From positions 1-35,076 of the forward strand of contig JACPRB010000306.1 of the NCBI GenBank assembly GCA_016190155.1: a stretch of 35,076 nucleotides of DNA, given 5' to 3'. Every line of letters begins with the position of its first letter. Position 1 is the first letter of the stretch. Source of the DNA: Planctomycetota bacterium. Lineage in GTDB: Bacteria; Planctomycetota; MHYJ01; JACPRB01. The notes under the pieces are model-generated. The model made no database searches and had not been told where the DNA came from. It saw only the letters and a list, made by a program, of their open reading frames with translations. Below, in pieces: positions 6,422-14,265 of the stretch. A program made the translations under genes and the position numbers.

Positions 6422-7702
6422 TCAAACTTTTACAAATATCTGCCCGTTCTCGACCTTGCATTCGAGCGTGAACAGCCGCGAGGGCCCGGAAACGCTCTCC
6501 CCCGTGACCACGTCGAATCGCCAGTGGTGCAGAGGACATGTCACGATCGTCCCCTCCAGCGTCCCCTCCGCCAAAGGCGCCCCCTGGTGCGGACAGGCCC
6601 CCTCCGTCGCGTAGATCGTCCCGTTGACCTTGAAGAGGGCGATCTGCCGCCCGGCGATCTCAAACGACCGGCCCCGCCCCTCAGGGACGTCTTCCACCTT
6701 GGCGACGGCCGTGAAGTCCACCGCCGGCGGCGGCTCCTCGACGTGAACCGTCGGAATGGTCTTCGTCTCCTCCAACGACGGCTCCGGTGGTTCCGAGGGC
6801 CCGGCTCCGCCGTCGGCCTTGGGCGCGGCACACCCCCGGCAGCCGGCCGCGGTCTTGGGCGCCCCGACGATGTCTTCGAAACCGACCACGACCCGCTCCT
6901 CGGACCCCTCAGGCACGATGGTCACTTCGCGCAGAAGCAGATTCTGGTCCACCACCACGCCGGCCGCCCCCTGGCGCGTCTGGATCCTCGCGCCCCTGGG
7001 AGGCAGCAGATCCCGCGCCTCGCCGTAGGCCACATACTCGTAACGCAGGCAGCACAAGAGCTTCCCGCATCGGCCCGTGATCTTCGACGGATCCGCCGTG
7101 TGCTTCTGGATCTTCGCCATGTCCATCGTGATACCGCCCAGATCCTTGAGCAGCCCGCGGCAGCACAGCTCCAGTCCACAATGCCCGCAATCGCCCACCA
7201 GACGAGCCTCGTCGCGCGCCCCCACCTGCTTCAGCTCGATGCGACAACGAAACTCGTGCGCGAGCCTCCGCACGAGCTCGCGGAAGTCGACGCGCGTCTC
7301 CGACACGAAATAGACGACCACGCGCTCGCCGCCGAAGAGATGATCGAGCTCGACGACCTTCATCGGGAGATTGAGCTTCTTCACCTCCTCCCTCGCGTAT
7401 TGGATCTGGCGCGCGCGCGTCTCGCGACCGATGCGTTCGGCGTTGCGAAGATCGTCGGGCGAAGCCCTCCGGAGCAGATCGCCCAAACCGTCGGACGACG
7501 CCGCCTCCGAAAGGAGCTCCAGCGACGTCAACACGGTTCCGAGCTCCCGGCCGCGATCCGTCCGCACGATGCACCGGTCCCGCTGCTTGACCAGTCCTTC
7601 GCGGTCGGTCTTGAATCGGCTCACATAGGCCATCTTCCCGTAGCGCACGGTCGCGCAGTAGAGCGCGCGCTTCGCCTGTACCGTTCGTGGATCTCCCGCC
7701 AT
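6422..7702 (-). CDS. PSP1 domain (RicT/YaaT-like) protein fused to a C-terminal Rieske [2Fe-2S] domain
   Basis: N-terminal PSP1: LFGGERVVVYFVSETRVDFRELVRRLAHEFRCRIELKQVGARDEARLVGDCGHCGLELCCRGLL...ITGRCGKLLCCLRYE. C-terminal Rieske: ACPHQGAPLAEGTLEGTIVTCPLHHWRFDVVTGES. The ORF is continuous between them; start MAGDPRTVQAKRALYCATVRYG. Confidence 0.9.
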   Translation of the reverse strand: MAGDPRTVQAKRALYCATVRYGKMAYVSRFKTDREGLVKQRDRCIVRTDRGRELGTVLTSLELLSEAASSDGLGDLLRRASPDDLRNAERIGRETRARQIQYAREEVKKLNLPMKVVELDHLFGGERVVVYFVSETRVDFRELVRRLAHEFRCRIELKQVGARDEARLVGDCGHCGLELCCRGLLKDLGGITMDMAKIQKHTADPSKITGRCGKLLCCLRYEYVAYGEARDLLPPRGARIQTRQGAAGVVVDQNLLLREVTIVPEGSEERVVVGFEDIVGAPKTAAGCRGCAAPKADGGAGPSEPPEPSLEETKTIPTVHVEEPPPAVDFTAVAKVEDVPEGRGRSFEIAGRQIALFKVNGTIYATEGACPHQGAPLAEGTLEGTIVTCPLHHWRFDVVTGESVSGPSRLFTLECKVENGQIFVKV

Positions 7703-7707
7703 CGGAC

Positions 7708-8820
7708 TCACCCCTGCATCGCTGATGCCGCACGTTGCGCCGCCAGACGCCGAATCTCCTTCTCCAGCTCGTCGACCATGTCGCACTCTCTCACGCGCCG
7801 GAGTTCCTTCCCTTCCCGAAAGATGACGCCCCGCTCTTTCTCTCCGGCCACGCCGATGTCCGCCTCGGCCGCCTCGCCGGGTCCGTTGACCGCGCATCCC
7901 AGGATCGAGATCCGGATCGGGACCTTGACATCCTTGATGCGCTCCTTCACCTCGTTGACGATCTTCTCCAGATCGATCTGAATGCGCCCGCACGCCGGGC
8001 AAGCGACGATCTCGGGCTCGCGCACCCGCCGGCCCGTCGCCTTCAGGATGTCCCACGCCGCCTGCACCTCGAGCGCCTTATCTCCCGTCAGCGATACTCG
8101 AATCGTGTCCCCGATCCCGTCGCATAGGAGCGAGCCGATGCCGACCGCGCTCTTGATCGCGCCGTACCCGGGAAGGCCCGCTTCCGTCACGCCCAGATGC
8201 GAAGGAACGTCGGAGATCTCGGCCCACCGGCGATAGCTCTCGATCATCCACGACGTCGTCGTGGATTTCAGCGACACGACGATGTCCCGGAATCCGATCG
8301 ACTCGAGAAACTCGCAGTGACGTCGCGCGCTCTCGACCATCGCCTCGGGCCGCGGACTGCCGTACTTCTCCAAGAGGTCCTTCTCGACCGAGCCGGAGTT
8401 GACCCCGACCCGCATCGAGACGCCTTTCTTCCGGGCGGCCTCGGCCACGAGCCGAACCCGCTCGCGACCCACCGTGTCGAACGTACCCGCCAGTCCCGCG
8501 ATGTTCCCCGGATTCAGCCTGATCTTGTCGACCCCCTGCTCGATGGCCGTCAGCGCGAACTTGTAGTTGAAATGGATGTCGGCCACGAGGGGGACGGGAC
8601 CCAGAAACCCCTTGACCGCGCCGACCGCCTCGGCGTCCGCTTGGTCAAAGACCGCCACACGGACGATTTCGCACGCCGCATCCAACATCCGCCGGACTTC
8701 GGCCTTCGTCGCCTCCACATCGGAGGTCTTCGTGGTGGTCAACGACTGGACCCAAATGGGATTCTCGCCTCCGACGACGAGCTTCCCGCAAGGGACTTCA
8801 CGGGTCCTATGACGCTTCAT
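7708..8820 (-). CDS. ispG: 4-hydroxy-3-methylbut-2-enyl diphosphate synthase
   Basis: VPCGKLVVGGENPIWVQSLTTTKTSDVEAT...VADIHFNYKFAL...KIRLNPGNI...ISILGCAVNGPGEAAEADIGVAG. Confidence 0.97.
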   Translation of the reverse strand: MKRHRTREVPCGKLVVGGENPIWVQSLTTTKTSDVEATKAEVRRMLDAACEIVRVAVFDQADAEAVGAVKGFLGPVPLVADIHFNYKFALTAIEQGVDKIRLNPGNIAGLAGTFDTVGRERVRLVAEAARKKGVSMRVGVNSGSVEKDLLEKYGSPRPEAMVESARRHCEFLESIGFRDIVVSLKSTTTSWMIESYRRWAEISDVPSHLGVTEAGLPGYGAIKSAVGIGSLLCDGIGDTIRVSLTGDKALEVQAAWDILKATGRRVREPEIVACPACGRIQIDLEKIVNEVKERIKDVKVPIRISILGCAVNGPGEAAEADIGVAGEKERGVIFREGKELRRVRECDMVDELEKEIRRLAAQRAASAMQG

Positions 8821-8875
8821 GCAGCAGGCTATGCTACAGAAAGCCGACCGGGATCACAATGGAGTCCCCAGCCCG

Positions 8876-9142
8876 CTACCGGACCGCCTTGCACACGATC
8901 AGGTACCGAGCGGGCAATTCCGGTCCCGCAGGTTCGAAACTCTCGAACTCCCAGCCCGCCTTCTCCATGGCCCGCAGGTAGTCCGGAACCTCCTCGAACT
9001 CCAAGGGCGCGCTCACCACGCGCTCCGGATGGGCCCGCGGCAATCGCGCGTCGCTGACGGCCGATTCCATCCTCCGCCAATCGGGTTCCACGTGGCATCC
9101 CAAGGCGACCACCATTCCCACGGCGACCAATACATTTTTCAT
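8876..9142 (-). CDS. Small putative lipoprotein
   Basis: MKNVLVAVGMVVALGCHVEPDWRRMES...: signal peptide with ALGC lipobox. Confidence 0.6.
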   Translation of the reverse strand: MKNVLVAVGMVVALGCHVEPDWRRMESAVSDARLPRAHPERVVSAPLEFEEVPDYLRAMEKAGWEFESFEPAGPELPARYLIVCKAVR

Positions 9143-9230
9143 GGCGATTCCGCTGGCTCCCGCTCCCACGTTTGGGGGATCATATAATGCGGACGAACGG
9201 CGGCGCAATCTCCCTGCGAGGATTCCGCCC

Positions 9231-10349
9231 GTGGCTCATCGCCCTAACGAAGACCTGGAGCGCCTTTCCGCGGAGCTCGCGCTCGAGAAGGCGGGCGACG
9301 CCGGCCGGCTCCAGGACCGGCTCGAAACGATGCTGAATACCGGGCTGATCGACACGGACACCCTCTTCCGGCTGCTCGAGAAGCGCGAGTCGCAGATCGA
9401 GGCGCCGCCCGACGTCAAGGCGCGGCTCTTCGGACGTCTCGCGGTGGAGGGCGGATTCGTCTCGCCTCCCGACCTGGAGGCCGCGCTCCGAGAACAGCAG
9501 GTGCTGGTGCAGCGCGGTCTGCCCATGCCGCTCGGCCAGATCCTCCAGCGCGCGGGCAAGCTCCAGATGCACCAAGTCCTCGAACTCCTGCGCCGACAGG
9601 ACAAGCACGTCGTCTCATGCCCCTGCGGCAAGCGTTATCTGATCGAGCATCCACGGCCGGACTCGCGCTATCAATGCGGCCGTTGCGGCCGCCGGCTCGA
9701 GGCGCCCGAACCGACGGCGCTGCCGGCCGGCACCCGCGTGGGTCGATTCGAAATCGAGGCGGAGATCGGCCGCGGCGCGACGGGCATCGTCTACCGCGCC
9801 CGCGATCTTCGGTTGAATCGGACCGTGGCGTTGAAACTGCTCGCCGGCCACGACGCCCAGCGGTTCCGGCGCGAGGCCGCGGCGATCGCCCGGCTGCGCC
9901 ACCCGCACATCGTGGCCGTCCATGAAGCCGATGAGGCGGACGGCCGCCAGTACGTCGCCATGGATCTCCTGGAAGGGCGGACCCTCGATCAAGCGGATCT
10001 CGGCCGGCGTCAGGCCGTCGAGGTCCTTCTGCGCGTCGCGCGCGCCGTCGCCTACGCGCACGAGCAGGGCGTGGTGCATCGCGACTTGCGGCCCCGCAAC
10101 ATCATCGTGCAGCGAACGCGCCGGGGCGTCTGGCCGTTCGTGCTGGACTTCGCGGTCCCGCCGCCCGACGCGCCGGCTGATCTCGCCGCCGACTGCGCGT
10201 CCCTGGCGGCGATCCTGCGCTCGTATGCGGGCGGCGACAAGCGGCTGCTCGCCCTGGCCGCCGAGCCGCCGGCGTCGGCCGAACGGTTCGCCGAGGAGCT
10301 GCGCACGTGGCTGGAGGCATCTCGTCCACGCCGGCGCGAAGAGGGCTGA
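9231..10349 (+). CDS. Ser/Thr protein kinase-like protein with N-terminal helical module and zinc ribbon; probable pseudokinase
   Basis: GTG start with GAGGA SD; zinc ribbon CPCGKRYLIEHPRPDSRYQCGRCGRRLE; kinase motifs IGRGATGIVYRA, VALKLL, RREAAAIARLRHPHIV, HRDLRPRNIIV, but LDFAVP in place of DFG and no evident activation loop/APE. Track start is 9141. Confidence 0.8.
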   Translation: MAHRPNEDLERLSAELALEKAGDAGRLQDRLETMLNTGLIDTDTLFRLLEKRESQIEAPPDVKARLFGRLAVEGGFVSPPDLEAALREQQVLVQRGLPMPLGQILQRAGKLQMHQVLELLRRQDKHVVSCPCGKRYLIEHPRPDSRYQCGRCGRRLEAPEPTALPAGTRVGRFEIEAEIGRGATGIVYRARDLRLNRTVALKLLAGHDAQRFRREAAAIARLRHPHIVAVHEADEADGRQYVAMDLLEGRTLDQADLGRRQAVEVLLRVARAVAYAHEQGVVHRDLRPRNIIVQRTRRGVWPFVLDFAVPPPDAPADLAADCASLAAILRSYAGGDKRLLALAAEPPASAERFAEELRTWLEASRPRRREEG

Positions 10350-10358
10350 CGGCGCCTC

Positions 10359-10868
10359 CTACGGCCTCGTCGACGCGGCGGTGCTGCGGAATCGGGCCAG
10401 CTCCCGCGGCTCTCTCCCGAATTCCGGGATGATGACGAACATGCGCAGTCGGGTCCCCAAAAGGCGCGCCACCTGTTCCCCGAGATCCGATCCGACGGCA
10501 CGCGGGATCCCCTTGACGGTCAGAACGCCCCCTCGGAACCGCACCTGAAGGTTCCACACGGCGTCGTTGTCGATGAGCCGGACGTGATCCACCTCCGTCA
10601 CATCGAGCGCGCGACGACGAGTCCAATGGAAGAAACTCGTCGAATGGACGAGTCTCTTGCGCTCGTGATCGAGCGCGAGCGTCTCTCGGCGCCCCATGAC
10701 AAGCACGGAGACGACGAGGAACGAAACCAGCACGCCGGCCGCCCAAGCCAACGAGGCGCCGCTCAGATGAAAGACGCCGGCGCTGATGATCCCCAACGCG
10801 GACAGGGCCGCGCCGTTGGCCGCCGACCGTCTCTCGTACAACACTTCGTTACTCGCCCGATGCATCAC
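10359..10868 (-). CDS. Membrane protein with two predicted TM helices and a PH-like (YcxB/DUF304-style) C-terminal region
   Basis: AALSALGIISAGVFHLSGASLAWAAGVLVSFLVVSVLVMG then RRETLALDHERKRLVHSTSFFHWTRRRALDVTEVDHVRL...LQVRFRGGVLTVKG. Confidence 0.55.
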   Translation of the reverse strand: MMHRASNEVLYERRSAANGAALSALGIISAGVFHLSGASLAWAAGVLVSFLVVSVLVMGRRETLALDHERKRLVHSTSFFHWTRRRALDVTEVDHVRLIDNDAVWNLQVRFRGGVLTVKGIPRAVGSDLGEQVARLLGTRLRMFVIIPEFGREPRELARFRSTAASTRP

Positions 10869-11082
10869 TCACCCAACTTTTATTCGCCGCGGCGCGAAAA
10901 GTCTTCAAGATTATGTGGGCTCCGCGCTCCCGAAAAACGGCATCGTTCAAATGAGAGTAACAGTCCCGGCAGGCTCATCGAGCACAGGAGCTTCTTCTCA
11001 GGGTCCTCCGCGTCCTCTGCTGTGCTAATCGATCAAATCTTTGTGCTACGACAAGATTTTTCATGAACCTCCAGGCCAGTCG

Positions 11083-11184
11083 CCGGAGTATCTCTGAGGA
11101 AGCCAGGAAACCAGGAAAGGAAGTCGGTCGTCCTACCCTTCGGTCTTCCTCCTGGCTTCCTGGCTTCCTCAGAGTATTCTCCGG
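11083..11184. repeat. About 100-bp inverted repeat built of GGAAGCCA-type octamers
   Basis: CCGGAGTATCTCTGAGGAAGCCAGGAAACCAGGAAAGGAAG ... CTTCCTCCTGGCTTCCTGGCTTCCTCAGAGTATTCTCCGG; arms nearly complementary; unit steps GGAAGCCA/GGAAACCA/GGAAAGGA and TGGCTTCC/TGGCTTCC. Confidence 0.85.
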
Positions 11185-11315
11185 ACGGAAGACGGAGGAT
11201 CCCCGAGTTCGGTTGCGGTCGCCGCGCTGGGCGCTCTGCGCCTCTCTGTTTCCTCGCACAACCCCAGATTGAACCGTGCCCGAAAAACGACTCGGAATCG
11301 CGAATCCGCCGCCGT

Positions 11316-11825
11316 TCAGGCCGGGTCTTCTCCGGGTCCTCTCTCGCCGTACAACTCGGGCGCCGCCCACGGCGCCAACGCCATCACCACCGCCGCCCGC
11401 GTCGCCTCCTCGCGCGTCACCCTGCCCCGCGTCGCCGCTGCGACGGCTCCCCCGCCCCGGCCGGCGAAAAACCGGCCGAGCTCCTCATCCCCCTTCACGA
11501 CGGCGTGCACGAGCCGATCCGGCAGCGGGAAGAACGGGCTCCCTCCCAACGACGTGCGCTTCCCGTCGGTCACCGCGGCCAGCGTGACGTTGTAATAAGT
11601 TCCGCGCAGACGAAACACGCCGGCCTCGATCCCCACGCCGAAATCGGCTCCGGCCAGCGCGCGTTCGGCACGCGAGAGGGCCCCCTCCACGATCTGACCG
11701 AGCGAAACCGGCTGGGGAGGCGCGCCGCCGGGGGCGGCCACACCCAGGACCTTGACCCTCCGTCCGAACGCCGCTCGAACGGCCCGCAGCTTCACCGGAT
11801 TGGAGGTCGCGACATGGACGATCAT
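11316..11825 (-). CDS. Inosine/xanthosine triphosphatase family (DUF84, YjjX-like)
   Basis: VHVATSNPVKLRAVRAAF...ALAGADFGVGIEAGVFRLRGTYYNVTLAAVTDGKRTSLGGSPFFPLPDRL. Confidence 0.85.
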   Translation of the reverse strand: MIVHVATSNPVKLRAVRAAFGRRVKVLGVAAPGGAPPQPVSLGQIVEGALSRAERALAGADFGVGIEAGVFRLRGTYYNVTLAAVTDGKRTSLGGSPFFPLPDRLVHAVVKGDEELGRFFAGRGGGAVAAATRGRVTREEATRAAVVMALAPWAAPELYGERGPGEDPA

Positions 11826-13684
11826 CGTCCGGCCTTGCGAGCCTGACTCCGGATATGGCCCGCCAGCTCGATCGCTTGCCGGATGTTCCCGAACGGGGGG
11901 ATGATGTAGAACCCCGGCGCGAACTCCGCGGCCGCGTCCGCCAGCTCGAACGCGATCTTCATCCCCTCGTCCCGCTGCGCCTCCTCGGGAACGGACTTCA
12001 TCCGCTCGACGAGGGCCGCCGGCATCGCGATCCCCGGCACCTCATGGGCCAGGAACTCCGCGTTGCGCGCGCTGACCATCGGCAGCACGCCGAAGAAGAC
12101 CGGGAAATCCCCGACCGTCTCGCGCAAACGCCGATAGACCTGCGGGATCTTGCCCCCGTCGTACAGCGGCTGCGACAGCGCGAACTGCGCGCCCGAATCG
12201 ATCTTCTTCTTGAGGCGCCGGATCTCGATGTCCACGTCCCTCCGGTTCGGATTGAACGCGCATCCGATGGAGAAGCTCGTCCGCCCCTCGATGGGATTGC
12301 CCGCGTAATCCTTCCCCTCGTTCATGTTGCGGATCAGTCGCACCAGCTCGAAGGAGTTCAGATCGTAGACCGAGGTGGCCATCGGCTGATCGCCGACCTT
12401 CGCCGGATCGCCCGTCACCGCCAGGATCGAGGAGACCCCGAGCACCGCCGCTTCGAGCAGCGTCGACTGCAACGCGATCAGATTGCGATCGCGACACGAC
12501 AGGTGCATGATCGTCGGAATGCCCTCACGCTCCATCAGATGGGCCATCCCCACGTGTCCCATCCGCATGACCGCCAGCGGATTGTCCCCGATCGTCACGG
12601 CGTCCACTCCCGCGTCGCACAGCTTGCGCGCCCCTCGCAGGATCTTCCGGTAATCGAGCCCCCGAGGCGGATCGAGTTCCACCACGACCAGCCGTTCCGC
12701 CGCCACTCGCTCCCGCAGCGGACGCTTCGGAGGCGCCGACGCGGGGCCGCGCACCTCCACCACCGGGGCCGCCGGCGGCTCGAGCGCGGCCGCCCTGAGG
12801 AAGCGCCGGGGCATGGGGCGACTGCCCTTGAGCTTTTCGGCGATGGCGCGGATGTGGGCCGGTCCCGTCCCGCAGCACCCGCCCACCAGATTGGCTCCCG
12901 CGTTGACCATCCGTTTCGCCTGCGCCGCCAGATATTCCGGGGTGGTGAGGTAGATGTAGCGTCCGTCGACGAACTCCGGCATGCCGGCGTTCGGAAAGGC
13001 GGACAGGCGCGCCCTGGTCATCGTCCCCATCCGCTCGAGCACCTTGGCGGTCCAGTGCGGAACGGTGCAGTTGGCGCCGATGACGTCGGCGCCCGCCCGT
13101 TCGAGCTCCGCCAGCGCCTGCTCCGCGGAGACTCCCAGGGGCGTCTTGAGGTTCTCGACGAACGCCATCTGGCAGATCACGGGCAACCTCGTCCGATCCC
13201 GCGCCGCCTTGAGCGCGATCTTCAATTCGCCCAGATCCGTGAACGTCTCCAGGATCAGCGCGTCGCACCCGCCCTCGGCCAGCGCGGCCGCCTGCTCCCC
13301 GAACACGTCGAGCTTCTGGGCATCCGTCGGAGCCGCCTCCTCGTGCTTGATCCCCGTCAGCGGGCCGACCGAGCCCGCGACGAACACCTCGTCGCCGGCG
13401 GCCTCGCGCGCGAGGCGGGCGGCGGCTACGTTGATCTCGCGGACCTTGCCGTCCAGCTTGTACCGCGACAGCCGCAGCCGATTCGCCGTGAACGTGTTCG
13501 TCTCGATGAGTTCCGCGCCGGCTTCGACGTACTCGCGGTGAATCGTGCGTACGAGATGCGGCATCGTGAGATTGATCTCGTCCCAGCTCGGTCCGATGGG
13601 AACCCCCTTCGCGTAGATTTGAGTGCCCATCGCGCCGTCACCCACAAGGACGCGATCTTCGAGAGCTTTCAGGAAGTCCGGCAT
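11822..13684 (-). CDS. Bifunctional homocysteine S-methyltransferase / methylenetetrahydrofolate reductase (YitJ-type)
   Basis: N-term VLVGDGAMGTQIYAKGV...GGCCGTGPAHIRAI (zinc-binding Cys); C-term MTHFR: DPPRGLDYRKIL...FSIGCAFNPNRRDVDIEIRRLKKKIDSGAQFALSQPLYD. Confidence 0.95.
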   Translation of the reverse strand: MPDFLKALEDRVLVGDGAMGTQIYAKGVPIGPSWDEINLTMPHLVRTIHREYVEAGAELIETNTFTANRLRLSRYKLDGKVREINVAAARLAREAAGDEVFVAGSVGPLTGIKHEEAAPTDAQKLDVFGEQAAALAEGGCDALILETFTDLGELKIALKAARDRTRLPVICQMAFVENLKTPLGVSAEQALAELERAGADVIGANCTVPHWTAKVLERMGTMTRARLSAFPNAGMPEFVDGRYIYLTTPEYLAAQAKRMVNAGANLVGGCCGTGPAHIRAIAEKLKGSRPMPRRFLRAAALEPPAAPVVEVRGPASAPPKRPLRERVAAERLVVVELDPPRGLDYRKILRGARKLCDAGVDAVTIGDNPLAVMRMGHVGMAHLMEREGIPTIMHLSCRDRNLIALQSTLLEAAVLGVSSILAVTGDPAKVGDQPMATSVYDLNSFELVRLIRNMNEGKDYAGNPIEGRTSFSIGCAFNPNRRDVDIEIRRLKKKIDSGAQFALSQPLYDGGKIPQVYRRLRETVGDFPVFFGVLPMVSARNAEFLAHEVPGIAMPAALVERMKSVPEEAQRDEGMKIAFELADAAAEFAPGFYIIPPFGNIRQAIELAGHIRSQARKAGR

Positions 13685-13695
13685 AACCCCCTAGC

Positions 13696-13763
13696 GGTAC
13701 TCAATAGCGAGTAGATAGTAGATAATTTGTACCTCGTCCACTATCTACTCGATACTGGGTACT
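13696..13763. repeat. AT-rich inverted repeat, 24-bp arms (four mismatches, inner 11 bp perfect)
   Basis: GGTACTCAATAGCGAGTAGATAGT (13696-13719) versus ACTATCTACTCGATACTGGGTACT (13740-13763). Confidence 0.85.
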
Positions 13764-13765
13764 GG

Positions 13766-14230
13766 TTAGTAGTCCTTTCGTTTCTTCTCCTTCTTCGGCC
13801 GCGGCAGGAAGCGCTTGAGCATCTCCGGCCCGATCCTCCGGAGCATATCGTCGCGCACGTCCTGAGGCATGGCGTCGTAGAAGTCCAACACCCGCTTCAG
13901 CAAACGCTCCTTGCCTTCCTCCTCCATCGCCCGCCACGTCTCGGCCGCCGCCTTGGCCGCCTTCTGCACCGCTTCCTTCTCTCCCGCCTCTTCGAGCTTC
14001 TCGCTGAGCGACCGGGCCGATCTCCAGAACTCCAGCAACCGCTTCCCCACTCCCTGATCGCGCCTGGGCACGAGCTTGTCCAGTTCCGCCCGCGCCTCTT
14101 CGAGCTCTTCTTCCAGCGCCCGGATCTTCTCCCGCAAGACGCCCGCGCCTTCCTTCTCGGACCCTTCGTCCTGCGCCGCGACGCCGCCCAACATCGCCGC
14201 CGCGCATCCTACAGCCGCCATGAAACGCAT
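13766..14230 (-). CDS. Secreted coiled-coil protein with basic C-terminal tail
   Basis: MRFMAAVGCAAAMLGGVAAQ signal peptide; REKIRALEEELEEARAELDKL; tail PRPKKEKKRKDY. Track start 14671 is upstream in the antisense/overlap region. Confidence 0.6.
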   Translation of the reverse strand: MRFMAAVGCAAAMLGGVAAQDEGSEKEGAGVLREKIRALEEELEEARAELDKLVPRRDQGVGKRLLEFWRSARSLSEKLEEAGEKEAVQKAAKAAAETWRAMEEEGKERLLKRVLDFYDAMPQDVRDDMLRRIGPEMLKRFLPRPKKEKKRKDY

Positions 14231-14265
14231 GCTCACACCTCCCCCGGCTCGCCCATCCACGCTGC

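Noticed and set aside
6275-7981. 568-aa + strand ORF
   Set aside because: Antisense to nuoB, the PSP1-Rieske gene and ispG.
11855-13714. 619-aa + strand ORF
   Set aside because: Antisense to the homocysteine methyltransferase/MTHFR gene; composition typical of a shadow ORF.
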